From: Cupriavidus taiwanensis
Lineage (GTDB): Bacteria; Pseudomonadota; Gammaproteobacteria; Burkholderiales; Burkholderiaceae
NCBI RefSeq assembly: GCF_900250115.1
Contig: NZ_LT984803.1
Span: forward strand, 2,259,583-2,323,582
DNA: 64,000 nucleotides
Reading direction: 5' to 3'
In this document: positions 1 through 7,409 of the stretch, piece by piece
Numbering within the stretch: the first letter of the stretch is position 1
Layout: each line of letters begins with the position of its first letter
Translations under genes and position numbers: made by a program
Notes under the pieces: generated by a model
What the model was told of the DNA's origin: nothing
What the model saw: the letters and a program-made list of their open reading frames with translations, nothing else
The model's database searches: none

Positions 1-640
1 CCACGTTGCCGTAGAAATTCAGCTCCGAGGCGCGCAGCAGCTCGCCGGCACGCTTGACCACCTCGTTGCCCTTGATGACCTCCTCGCCGATGTTCAGCAG
101 GCCCACCGTGGGGTGTTCCTTGTGATCGACGACGGCCACCATGGCCTCGGCCATGCGCGCAAACTGCAGCAGGTGCTCCGGCTCGCAGTCGGCGTTGGCG
201 CCTAGGTCCAGCACCGTGGTGCCCCAGCCCTGTTGGTTGGGAATGGTGGTGGCGATGGCGGGCCGCTCGATGCCTTCGAGCGTCTTCAGCACGTAGCGCG
301 ATACCGCCATCAGCGCGCCGGTGTTGCCAGCGGAGATGCAGGCGCCGGCCAGGCCTTGCTTGACCTGGGTGACGGCGACGCGCATCGAGGAGTCGCGCTT
401 CTTACGCAGTGCCACCTCGACCGGGTCATCCATGGTGATGACCTCGGTGGCCTCGACGATGCTGACGCGCGGATGGTCCAGCGCGTGCAGCTTCTTCAGC
501 TGCACCCGGATGGCGTCGGGCAAGCCGACCAGCACCATCTCGGCATCGTCGTGGCGGGAAAGAAAACTGATCGCCGCGGGCACCGTCACGGACACGCCGT
601 GATCGCCGCCCATGCAGTCGATAGCGATTTTGATCGTCAT
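1..640 (-). CDS. plsX: Phosphate acyltransferase PlsX (N-terminal part, cut by window edge)
   Basis: PlsX converts acyl-ACP to acyl-phosphate, the first step of bacterial phospholipid synthesis; it is a peripheral membrane enzyme. About 213 N-terminal residues are visible, beginning [15 protein letters not shown], the family's typical opening, and later [20 protein letters not shown]. The ATG at 640 is chosen because the conserved MGGDHG box follows ten residues in. The gene lies downstream of yceD and rpmF on the same strand, the usual order ahead of the fab genes, which would lie outside the window. An intrinsic terminator stands between rpmF and plsX, so part of plsX transcription must read through it or start close by. 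The C-terminus is not visible. Confidence 0.96.
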   Translation of the reverse strand, partial: MTIKIAIDCMGGDHGVSVTVPAAISFLSRHDDAEMVLVGLPDAIRVQLKKLHALDHPRVSIVEATEVITMDDPVEVALRKKRDSSMRVAVTQVKQGLAGACISAGNTGALMAVSRYVLKTLEGIERPAIATTIPNQQGWGTTVLDLGANADCEPEHLLQFARMAEAMVAVVDHKEHPTVGLLNIGEEVIKGNEVVKRAGELLRASELNFYGNV

Positions 641-703
641 TGTTCCTGGTACGGATAGCGCGGCGGCGCACGCCACGCCCGGCGGGAATCCCGAGCGCCC
701 AAC

Positions 704-734
704 AAAAAAGCGGCAACGATCTTGCCGCTTTTTT
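704..734 (-). terminator. Intrinsic terminator between rpmF and plsX
   Basis: A perfect 13-bp inverted repeat (704-716 against 722-734, 5-nt loop) with an A6/T6 edge forms a GC stem followed by a U-run in either direction. On the minus strand it lies about 70 nt after the rpmF stop and about 65 nt before the plsX start. It would therefore end or attenuate the ribosomal-protein transcript before plsX. Confidence 0.85.
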
Positions 735-805
735 GTGTCTGACCGATTATTGTCCGACCCACAGGCATGCGCGAGCGAGACGCAACGTCACGCCTAGCGA
801 AGCTA

Positions 806-985
806 TCAGTCGTTCTTGGTCTTGATGACCTTGCGGCCACGGTAGTAGCCGTTCGGGCTCACGTGGTGGCGCAGGTGGGTTTCGCCGGTGGTCGGCTCGA
901 CTGCCAGCGGCGCGGCCGACAGGTGGTCGTGCGAACGGTGCATGCCGCGCTTGGACGGCGACTTCTTGTTCTGTTGAACAGCCAT
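806..985 (-). CDS. rpmF: 50S ribosomal protein L32
   Basis: This is a 59-residue protein reading [20 protein letters not shown] at its start and ending [14 protein letters not shown]. Its length and basic composition match L32 of Betaproteobacteria, a component of the large ribosomal subunit near the peptidyl-transferase region. The start at 985 is supported by a strong AAGGAG Shine-Dalgarno about 7 nt upstream. The usual L32 zinc-ribbon cysteines are absent, which is the zinc-independent form common in proteobacteria. It follows yceD (119-nt gap) and precedes plsX, the conserved yceD-rpmF-plsX order. Confidence 0.97.
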   Translation of the reverse strand: MAVQQNKKSPSKRGMHRSHDHLSAAPLAVEPTTGETHLRHHVSPNGYYRGRKVIKTKND

Positions 986-1104
986 GATGACTCCTTCGAG
1001 AATTTTGCAATATTAACACACGCATCCCGCCCAAGGCGTAGCCGGGGCCCGGCCGGATGCTTCAGATTCACCTGCAAGACCCTGCAGGCCGCGCGCTGGC
1101 GGCT

Positions 1105-1695
1105 TCAGTGCCGGGTCTTCAGGCCGGCCAGCGCCGCGAAGGGCGAAGGCCGCTTTTCTTCCTCAGGCTCAGCTTCAGGCTGGGCCTCGCCGTCCGTTCC
1201 GGTCACGAGGCTTTCGTGCACGGTCGGGCAGACGTCATGCTCGGGCGCCACCGGCAACGCCAGCAGCACTTCATCTTCTATCAGTTCCAGCAGCGAGAAC
1301 CGCTTCGAGCCGGCGATCACGTCGACTTCGTCATCGTCCATCGGCGCGGCATCGGCCGCTTCCTCGCTTTCCACCACCTCGAAACGCGTCGCCGTGTCGA
1401 TCGGCTGGGCATAGGGCACCAGGCAGCGCTGGCAATCCAGCCACATCCGGCCCCGCACCGTCACGTCGAGGAACAGCCGCTGCGCCACCGGGGCGCCGGG
1501 CTCGGCCGCCTCTTCGCGCACGAAGCCGGTAGCCGTATAGGCGAAGTTCTCATCGGGTGCCGAGGCTGGCGCTTGCGCGGCGGTCTCGGCTAAGATGCGC
1601 GGCAAATCCCGCACCGCCACGTCGCCGGCCAGGCTTTCACCCTTTCGGCACATGGCGAAGAGGTCAAGCGCGCGCAGGTCGATCGGCTGGGTCAT
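1105..1695 (-). CDS. yceD: YceD/DUF177 family protein (23S rRNA accumulation protein)
   Basis: The 196-residue protein belongs to the DUF177/YceD family, which is needed for normal 23S rRNA accumulation; the mechanism is still poorly defined. It carries the family CxxC pair (Cys88 and Cys91, in WLDCQRCLVPY), an acidic C-terminal half, and the usual PSPFAALAGLK tail. It is the first gene of a yceD-rpmF-plsX unit and has a near-consensus promoter about 125 nt upstream. The family assignment is firm. The cellular role is taken from family knowledge rather than from anything specific here. Confidence 0.9.
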   Translation of the reverse strand: MTQPIDLRALDLFAMCRKGESLAGDVAVRDLPRILAETAAQAPASAPDENFAYTATGFVREEAAEPGAPVAQRLFLDVTVRGRMWLDCQRCLVPYAQPIDTATRFEVVESEEAADAAPMDDDEVDVIAGSKRFSLLELIEDEVLLALPVAPEHDVCPTVHESLVTGTDGEAQPEAEPEEEKRPSPFAALAGLKTRH

Positions 1696-1819
1696 GTGCG
1701 TGGCTCCTGTCGCAAATCAATGACGGATTCGCTACATTCCTCACCCGACGGGTTGCGTGGACTACCGGCCGCGCACATTGGCGGCACTGCGCCCGGGTGC
1801 GGATGCGGCTAAACGCGCG

Positions 1820-1849
1820 ATTATACAGTGTAAACCTTCCTGAGGTCAA
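1820..1849 (-). promoter_or_regulatory. Sigma70-type promoter of yceD-rpmF-plsX, with a GTTTAC site in the spacer
   Basis: On the minus strand TTGACC (1849-1844) and TATAAT (1825-1820) are separated by 18 nt. The spacer holds GTTTAC (1835-1830), a match to GTWWAC, placed 8 nt after the -35 and 4 nt before the -10. The same geometry recurs in the rpsU promoter. Transcription would start near 1813, giving a leader of about 120 nt ahead of yceD. Confidence 0.8.
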
Positions 1850-1861
1850 AGGCCTTGCTCC

Positions 1862-1879
1862 GGAAGCCACACGGCTTCC
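1862..1879 (+). other. Small hairpin just upstream of maf
   Basis: The inverted repeat GGAAGCC / GGCTTCC (1862-1868, 1873-1879; loop ACAC) ends 19 nt before the maf ATG. Its position, in the 5' leader and close to where a ribosome would bind, could affect translation. There is no U-run, so it is not a terminator. Confidence 0.4.
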
Positions 1880-1898
1880 TGCCCCGATTCTATTACTC

Positions 1899-2498
1899 AT
1901 GTCTCCAGACTCCCGCCCCCCGCTGATCCTCGGCTCCGGCTCGCCCTACCGCCGCGAACTGCTCGAGCGGCTGCGCATTCCGTTCCAAGTCGCGGTGCCG
2001 GACATCGACGAAACCCCGCTGGCCGGCGAAGCGCCCGAGGCCACGGCGCTGCGGCTGTCGCAGTGCAAGGCCGAGGCCATCGGTGCCCGCCACCCCGGCG
2101 CGCTGGTGATCGGCTCCGACCAGGTGCTGACGCTGGACGGCGCCCAGATGGGCAAGCCGGGCACACACGCCAACGCCGTGGCGCAACTGCGCCGCATGCG
2201 CGGGCGCACCGCCACCTTCCACTCGGCACTGTGCCTGCTTGACTCCCGCACCGGCACCGCGCAACTGGCCGACGTGCAGACCCGCGTGACCTTGCGCGAC
2301 CTGACCGACGCCGAAATCGAAACCTACCTGCAGCTTGAGCGTCCCTACGACGTGGCTGGAAGCGCCAAATCCGAGGGACTCGGCATCACGCTGCTGGCGC
2401 GGGTCGAATCCGACGATCCCACCGCGCTGGTTGGCCTGCCGCTGATCGTGCTGACCGGCATGCTGCGTCAGGCCGGCTACCCCGTCCTTTCCGCATGA
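1899..2498 (+). CDS. Maf-like nucleotide pyrophosphatase (YceF type)
   Basis: Maf proteins hydrolyse non-canonical or modified nucleoside triphosphates to monophosphates; the YceF subgroup prefers m7GTP. The chosen 199-residue product starts MSPDSRPPLILGSGSPYRRE, with the phosphate-binding SxxR segment at residues 15-19, GSDQVL with the likely catalytic Asp74, and DPTALVGLPL near the end. The reading frame is open further upstream, but the family N-terminus (a strand leading into LGSGSPYR) fits the ATG at 1899. The gene is divergent from yceD and followed after 25 nt by a methyltransferase gene, so the two are probably co-transcribed. Subgroup specificity is inferred. Confidence 0.88.
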   Translation: MSPDSRPPLILGSGSPYRRELLERLRIPFQVAVPDIDETPLAGEAPEATALRLSQCKAEAIGARHPGALVIGSDQVLTLDGAQMGKPGTHANAVAQLRRMRGRTATFHSALCLLDSRTGTAQLADVQTRVTLRDLTDAEIETYLQLERPYDVAGSAKSEGLGITLLARVESDDPTALVGLPLIVLTGMLRQAGYPVLSA

Positions 2499-2523
2499 AC
2501 CGCATCCACCGCACCCACCCACG

Positions 2524-3255
2524 ATGAGCGGCACTCTCTACCTGATCCCCAATACCCTCGGCAAGCGCGACGAAGCCGACCCGCTGGCCGACGTGATCCC
2601 GGCCGGCGTGCAGCAGGTCGCGGCCGGGCTGGACTACCTCGTCGCCGAGAACGCCAAGACTGCGCGCGCCTTCCTGAAAAAGCTGGGTGAAGCCACGCCG
2701 CTCGCGCGCCCGATCCAGCAGATCGAGATCCAGGAACTGAACGTCAATACGCGCGCCGACGCCCTGGCGGCGCTGCTGGCGCCGCTGCAGTCCGGCCGCG
2801 ACGGCGGCCTGCTGTCGGAGGCCGGCGTGCCGGCGGTGGCCGACCCGGGCGCCGACCTGGTGCGGCTGGCGCATGCGCGCGGCATCCGCGTGCGGCCCCT
2901 GGTGGGACCCAGCTCGATCCTGCTGGCGGTGATGGGCTCGGGCCTGAACGGCCAGAGCTTTGCCTTCAACGGCTACCTGCCGGTCGATGCCAACGAGCGC
3001 GCGCAGCGGCTGCGCGAACTGGAACAGCGCTCGCGCAAGGCCAGCCAGACCCAGGTCTTCATCGAAACGCCGTACCGCAACGGCGCGCTGCTGGAAGCCA
3101 TGCGCCAGCACTGTGCCGGCACCACGCTGCTGTCCGTGGCGGTGGACCTGACCCTGCCCGGCGAGACCATCGTCACGCTGCCGCTGTCGGACTGGCGCCC
3201 GGAGCGGATCGCGCTGCACAAGCGTCCGGCGATCTTCTCGCTGCTCGCCCTCTAA
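2524..3255 (+). CDS. SAM-dependent methyltransferase, tetrapyrrole-methylase fold (RsmI-like)
   Basis: The 243-residue protein resembles RsmI, which 2'-O-methylates C1402 of 16S rRNA, and related tetrapyrrole methylases. Visible are the N-terminal YLIPNTLG strand-loop, LLSEAGVPAVADPGADLV (residues 96-113, the SAM-binding EAGxPxxxDPG box) and VGPSSILLAVMGSG. It is shorter than typical RsmI (about 280-300 residues) and diverges at the N-terminus, where RsmI has a TPIGN-type motif instead of IPNTLG. It may therefore be the paralogous family often found beside maf in Burkholderiales. The substrate is unknown. A bidirectional terminator follows. Confidence 0.82.
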   Translation: MSGTLYLIPNTLGKRDEADPLADVIPAGVQQVAAGLDYLVAENAKTARAFLKKLGEATPLARPIQQIEIQELNVNTRADALAALLAPLQSGRDGGLLSEAGVPAVADPGADLVRLAHARGIRVRPLVGPSSILLAVMGSGLNGQSFAFNGYLPVDANERAQRLRELEQRSRKASQTQVFIETPYRNGALLEAMRQHCAGTTLLSVAVDLTLPGETIVTLPLSDWRPERIALHKRPAIFSLLAL

Positions 3256-3280
3256 CCCGAAGCGGCGCGACGGAAAACGG

Positions 3281-3306
3281 CAAAGGGGGCGCTGGCGCCC
3301 CCTTTG
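3281..3306. terminator. Bidirectional terminator between convergent genes
   Basis: Arms CAAAGGGGGCGC (3281-3292) and GCGCCCCCTTTG (3295-3306) form a 12-bp stem between the methyltransferase stop (3255) and the sppA stop (3331). It fits a shared terminator for the two converging transcripts. The U-tracts are short. Confidence 0.7.
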
Positions 3307-3330
3307 TCCGATTGGCTGCCGCGGCAGGCT

Positions 3331-4509
3331 TCAGCGCATGCCCTGCATGCCGGTGCTCCACAGCATGGTCTTCATCGCCGCGGCGCCCACCGCCGCGCCA
3401 AAGCGCTTGGCCACGCGTTCGGCGATGTTCTCCTTGACCGTGTAGTCGACGATGTCCTCGGCCTTGAACAGGTCGCGCGCCACGTACTCGGCACTGCCCA
3501 GCCCGTCGGCCAGCCCCAGCGCGACGCTGCGCTCGCCCGACCAGAACAGGCCGGAGAACAGCTCCGGGTCGTCCTTGAGCCGGTCGCCGCGGCCTTCCTT
3601 GACCACGTCGATGAACTGCTGGTGGATCTGCTTGAGCATCGCTTCGGCAAAGGCCTTCTGCTTCGGCACCTGCGGCGAGAACGGGTCGAGCATGCCCTTG
3701 TTGGCGCCCGAGGTGTAGAGCCGGCGCTCGACGCCCAGCTTGTCCATCAGCCCGGTAAAGCCAAAGCCGTCCATCAGCACGCCGATCGAGCCGACGATGC
3801 TGGCCTTGTCGACATAGATCTTGTCGGCCGCGGCGGCCACGTAATAGCCTCCGGACGCACAGATTTCCTCGACCACCACATACAGCGGCTTGGACGGGTA
3901 GAGGCCGCGCAGGCGGTGGATCTCGTCGTTGATGATGCCCGCCTGCACCGGCGAACCGCCCGGCGAATTGATCTTCAGGATCACGCCGGCGGCATTGCTG
4001 TCGGCAAAGGCCGCCTGCAGCGAGGCGTTGATCGCTTCGGCGCTTGCCGGCGTGCCGGTGGCGATTTCTCCTTCCAGCGTGACCATCGCGGTGTGGCGGC
4101 CCGAGGCGCTGATGGCGCCGTCACCCTTGAAGTCGAACACCGCGAACAGGATCAGCGCCAGCAGGCCGAGGGTCACCAGGCGGAAAAAAATTCGCCAGCG
4201 CCGGGCGGCGCGCTGCTCGCGCAGCGAGGCGGTCAGCACTTTTTCCAGAACATCGCGCTCCCAGCCGCCGCCCACCTGCCCGCCGCTGGTGGCACCGGCC
4301 AGGCGCGCCTTGCGCTCGCGTGCTTCGCGCCGCGCGGCGTCATCGCCCGCGCGGAGTTCGTCTTCCAGCGGGAAATCGGCACGCGGCGCCGTCACCAGCC
4401 GCTCGGACTCGGGCAGGGGGGCCGGCCCGCCCTCTCCGGCGGGCTTGCGCTGGTCCGACTGCCCCGATTCGTTGGGCTCGTCCGCAGGCGGTTTCTGTTG
4501 TTCTGTCAT
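3331..4509 (-). CDS. sppA: Signal peptide peptidase SppA-type membrane serine protease (family S49)
   Basis: SppA-type enzymes cleave remnant signal peptides in the inner membrane. The 392-residue product has a long, charged, Pro/Glu-rich cytoplasmic tail (1-105), one membrane anchor (about 107-125) and a single S49 domain. Expected catalytic residues are visible: nucleophile Ser219 in CASGGYYVA and the general base Lys271 in TSGANKGMLDPF, with NSPGGSP at 181-187. It is the short, one-domain form rather than the 67-kDa E. coli form. The ATG at 4509 is used; longer in-frame starts run into the Rieske gene. The Rieske ORF ends 23 nt upstream, so the genes probably form one unit. Confidence 0.92.
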   Translation of the reverse strand: MTEQQKPPADEPNESGQSDQRKPAGEGGPAPLPESERLVTAPRADFPLEDELRAGDDAARREARERKARLAGATSGGQVGGGWERDVLEKVLTASLREQRAARRWRIFFRLVTLGLLALILFAVFDFKGDGAISASGRHTAMVTLEGEIATGTPASAEAINASLQAAFADSNAAGVILKINSPGGSPVQAGIINDEIHRLRGLYPSKPLYVVVEEICASGGYYVAAAADKIYVDKASIVGSIGVLMDGFGFTGLMDKLGVERRLYTSGANKGMLDPFSPQVPKQKAFAEAMLKQIHQQFIDVVKEGRGDRLKDDPELFSGLFWSGERSVALGLADGLGSAEYVARDLFKAEDIVDYTVKENIAERVAKRFGAAVGAAAMKTMLWSTGMQGMR

Positions 4510-4532
4510 GCAAATCGCTCGTGGAAATCCAT

Positions 4533-4931
4533 TCAGGCGTCGCCGGAAGGCTCCGGTGCGCGGTACGGGGCGCGCGGCAGCCAGTAGACCTGGCCATCGC
4601 GTTCTTCGACCTGCAGCTTGGCCAGCGCAGCCCCGCGGCAGGGACCGCCAACGCACTCGCCGCTATCCGGCGCGTACACCGCGCCATGAGTGGCGCACAT
4701 CAAGTATAGGCCCGAGGCATCGAAGAACCGGCCCTCCTGCCAGTCAAGCTCCATGGGCACGTGCGCGCACTGGTTCAGGTAGGCATGCGCAACGCCATCG
4801 AAGCGCACCACGAAAGCGCCGATCTCGCGCCGCTCGAGCGCCACCGAGAAGCGCACGCCGAGTCCGCCCTCCTGCAATGCATCGGCGGCGCACAGCCGCA
4901 CCGGCGCCTGGCCGGAGGCGGCCTCAGGCAT
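4533..4931 (-). CDS. Rieske [2Fe-2S] ferredoxin-like protein
   Basis: This 132-residue protein is a free-standing Rieske domain. The ligands are visible as CAH (Cys55, His57) and CATH (Cys79, His82). Extra cysteines at 93 and 98 in GECVGGPC follow the second ligand pair. There is no signal peptide or membrane segment, so it is probably a soluble cytoplasmic electron carrier or an orphan ferredoxin subunit. Its first codons overlap the end of the HAD phosphatase gene by 8 nt, so the two are translationally coupled, and sppA follows 23 nt later. No oxygenase partner lies nearby. The redox partner cannot be named from the sequence. Confidence 0.88.
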   Translation of the reverse strand: MPEAASGQAPVRLCAADALQEGGLGVRFSVALERREIGAFVVRFDGVAHAYLNQCAHVPMELDWQEGRFFDASGLYLMCATHGAVYAPDSGECVGGPCRGAALAKLQVEERDGQVYWLPRAPYRAPEPSGDA

Positions 4932-5583
4932 GGGCCAGCAGCCACTCGGTCAGGTCCGCGATCGAACAGGCGCAGTGCACCGGCGCCATGGCGCGCAGCG
5001 ACTCGGCGGGATGCGCCCCGTAACAGACCCCCAGGCCCTTGGCGCCGGCGTTGGCTGCCATCTGCAGGTCATGGGTGGTGTCGCCGATCATCACCGTGCG
5101 CTCCACGTCCTGGCCCAGTTCGCGCGTCAGCTCGTGCAACATGGCCGGATGCGGCTTGGAGAAGGTCTCGTCGGCACAGCGGGTGGCGTCAAAGAGCGCG
5201 GTCAGGCCGCTGGCCGCCAGCGAGCGCTGCAGGCCGACGCGGGTCTTGCCGGTAGCAACGCCAAGAAAATAGTGTTCCGCGCGCAGGGTTTCGAGCATTT
5301 CGCGCACGCCGTCGAACAGCACCAGATCGGCGTCGCGGGTCAGGAAATGGTAGCGGTAGCGCTCCGCCAGCCGCGGGTAGTCGACGGGATCCAGCGTCGG
5401 CACCGCATACGACAGCGCATCCTTCAGCCCCAGCCCGATCACGTGGCTGGCGGCGCTGTCGTCCGGCACCGGCAGGCCCAGGTCCCGGCTGGCGAGCTGG
5501 ATGCACTTGGCGATGGTCGGGGTCGAGTCCATCAGGGTCCCGTCCCAGTCGAAAACGATCAGGTCAAACTGTTGCCTGGCCAT
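4924..5583 (-). CDS. HAD-superfamily hydrolase, phosphoglycolate-phosphatase-like
   Basis: The 219-residue protein carries the HAD signature VFDWDGTLMDS (Asp12 nucleophile, Asp14 acid/base), the motif III lysine in SKPHPAML, and the motif IV acidic pair in MIGDTTHDLQMAA. The helical cap between motifs I and II matches the Gph/PGP group (cap type C1). Many Burkholderiales encode this gene beside rluC, and some annotate it as phosphoglycolate phosphatase, but the true substrate is uncertain. The gene sits 30 nt downstream of rluC and overlaps the Rieske gene, which suggests an rluC-HAD-Rieske-sppA transcription unit. Confidence 0.88.
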   Translation of the reverse strand: MARQQFDLIVFDWDGTLMDSTPTIAKCIQLASRDLGLPVPDDSAASHVIGLGLKDALSYAVPTLDPVDYPRLAERYRYHFLTRDADLVLFDGVREMLETLRAEHYFLGVATGKTRVGLQRSLAASGLTALFDATRCADETFSKPHPAMLHELTRELGQDVERTVMIGDTTHDLQMAANAGAKGLGVCYGAHPAESLRAMAPVHCACSIADLTEWLLAHA

Positions 5584-5613
5584 GGAAGTCCTTGTGGCGT
5601 TTGAGGCACTACC

Positions 5614-6615
5614 CTACTCCGGGGCGTGCAATTCACGCAATTGTTGCAGGAATCCGACGCAGTCGTCGGGCAGGGGCGCTTCCACGGACAGCGGCTCGCC
5701 GGTGGCCGGGTGGATAAACACCAGCCGGTGCGCATGGAGGAACATGCGCCTGATGCCCGGCTTGGCCCCGGAACGCGCCAGTGACTTGTTCAGCGTGAAA
5801 TCGCCGTATTTTTCGTCGCCGACGATCGGAAAGCCCGAGTGCGCCAGATGGACGCGGATCTGGTGCGTGCGGCCGGTCTTCAGTTCGGCCTCCAGCAGCG
5901 TAAAGCCCGGGAAGGCCTCGACCCGGTTGAACACGGTATGCGAGGCCAGCCCGTCGGCCTGTACCCGCACCCGGCGCTCGCCGTCCGGGGTGCTGTACTT
6001 ATATAGCGGCAGCTTCACATGCTGGCGGGCGTTGAGAAATTCGCCGGCGACGCAGGCGAAATAACGCTTGTCCATGGCGTTGCCGCGGATCTGCTCATGG
6101 AGATGGACCAGCGCCGAGCGCTTCTTTGCCAGCACCAGGATGCCCGACGTCTCGCGGTCCAGCCGGTGCACCAGTTCGAGGAACCTGGCCTCTGGCCGCG
6201 ACCGGCGCAACTGCTCGATCACCCCGAACGCGACGCCCGAGCCGCCATGCACGGCGACGCCGGCCGGCTTGTTGATGACCAGCAGGTGGGCGTCCTCGAA
6301 CAACACCGGGAATTCCCCCGCAGGCACCGGCGCCCCGCCAGACTGCGACGCACTCGCCATCCGCATCGGCGGAATGCGCACCACATCGCCCGCCTGGAGT
6401 CGATAAGTGGCGTCGATACGTCCTTTGTTGACCCGAACCTCGCCCGACCGGAGCACGCGGTAAATATGGCTCTTCGGGACCCCCTTGGCCACCTTCAGCA
6501 GGAAGTTGTCGATGCGCTGGCCTTCAGAGCCTTCGTCAATCGTGACATACGCCACCTGTGGGCTGGCCGGCGCAGCTTCGGCAGCCTTTTCAATTTGATG
6601 GCGTAACTCATTCAT
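5614..6615 (-). CDS. rluC: 23S rRNA pseudouridine synthase RluC (955/2504/2580)
   Basis: RluC isomerises three uridines of 23S rRNA (E. coli 955, 2504, 2580). The 333-residue product has an S4 RNA-binding domain (about 33-80, GQRIDNFLLKVAKGVPKSHI) and the catalytic HRLDRETSG box (150-158, nucleophile Asp153). The ATG at 6615 is chosen because upstream in-frame sequence has no family similarity. It is divergent from rne, the conserved arrangement in proteobacteria, so the 794-nt gap between them carries both promoters and the RNase E leader. Confidence 0.93.
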   Translation of the reverse strand: MNELRHQIEKAAEAAPASPQVAYVTIDEGSEGQRIDNFLLKVAKGVPKSHIYRVLRSGEVRVNKGRIDATYRLQAGDVVRIPPMRMASASQSGGAPVPAGEFPVLFEDAHLLVINKPAGVAVHGGSGVAFGVIEQLRRSRPEARFLELVHRLDRETSGILVLAKKRSALVHLHEQIRGNAMDKRYFACVAGEFLNARQHVKLPLYKYSTPDGERRVRVQADGLASHTVFNRVEAFPGFTLLEAELKTGRTHQIRVHLAHSGFPIVGDEKYGDFTLNKSLARSGAKPGIRRMFLHAHRLVFIHPATGEPLSVEAPLPDDCVGFLQQLRELHAPE

Positions 6616-7409
6616 TTTCAATATAATTTCCTCGCTGTTCCGGCTCGTGGCCGGCAGCGCAAGACCTGTGTAAGCGATGGATCTTCGAGTTTCATTCGAT
6701 TTTTCGCATTCTACACTTGGGGTTGCCGCCGACCCCGCCCGTCTCCCGCAATTCGCGTTACGCCAAGCGCCAGACGGGCAAATGGCAGCAAAAAGCAGCA
6801 CGCACGGTGCCGCCGGCATGCAGGAAGTCGCCCAAAGGTGGCTTCGGCACGGGCAGGCGGTGACGTGGGAACTGAGTGTTCAGGTAAAACAGAATTTAAA
6901 GGCGGATGCCGCAGCCGGCATCCGCTTCGGTGAGAGAAGTCCCGCCCGCACCGGGAACCGGTGCCGGCCGGCAGGTTGACCTGCCGCCTGACTGGAAGTT
7001 ACCGGCGCCCGGTCGCAGAACTCCAAGAAGTAGTAGGTGCGCCCGCCAGGAGAAGTCAGGCTGCAACGGCAACGTTGCCGTGTCCGAAAAATTTGCTCTT
7101 TGACGCGTCTAGGCCTTCCGCGGCCGGCCGCGATGCCGCCGGCGCTGGTTGCGCCGGCGCCCAGCATCGCCTCCGGCACGGGAAAGCGCCGGAGGTCTGC
7201 GCAAGAGCAGCCTCCGGCGTTCTCTCCTGCCCTGCGGTCGTTACCCCGACGTCATCGCTCTCTTTCACCCGCGCCCAGCCGCTCGCATGTCTTGCGCAGC
7301 GGCGCTTTCCGGCAATTCTCGCGCCTCGCTCGCTCCCTCGCGTGCTCCATGGATCGCCGCGGACACCGCCCAGACGGTGCCACCCGCGACACTGGAGTGA
7401 GGTATTGCG
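6616..7409 (+). promoter_or_regulatory. Long rluC-rne divergent gap with the structured rne 5' leader
   Basis: No convincing protein gene is present in this 794-nt gap. It is full of inverted repeats: an 8-bp core hairpin near 6903-6922, GGCAGGT/ACCTGCC at about 6970-6983, the palindrome CGGCAACGTTGCCG at 7067-7080, a GC palindrome near 7119-7132 and a GCGCC hairpin near 7140-7161. The segment 7169-7219 contains three copies of a CCTCCGGC-type arm that can form either of two hairpins. Long structured leaders on rne are known to mediate RNase E autoregulation in enterobacteria; that role here is inference. I could not assign a clear -35/-10 pair. Confidence 0.55.
7169..7219 (+). promoter_or_regulatory. 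Mutually exclusive hairpins in the rne leader
   Basis: Segment A (CCTCCGGC, ending 7177) and segment C (CCTCCGGCG, from 7211) are both complementary to segment B (CGCCGGAGG, ending 7195). B can pair with A (8 bp, loop about 10 nt) or with C (9 bp, loop about 15 nt), but not with both. This is the layout of a two-state RNA switch about 190 nt before the rne start codon. Confidence 0.5.
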
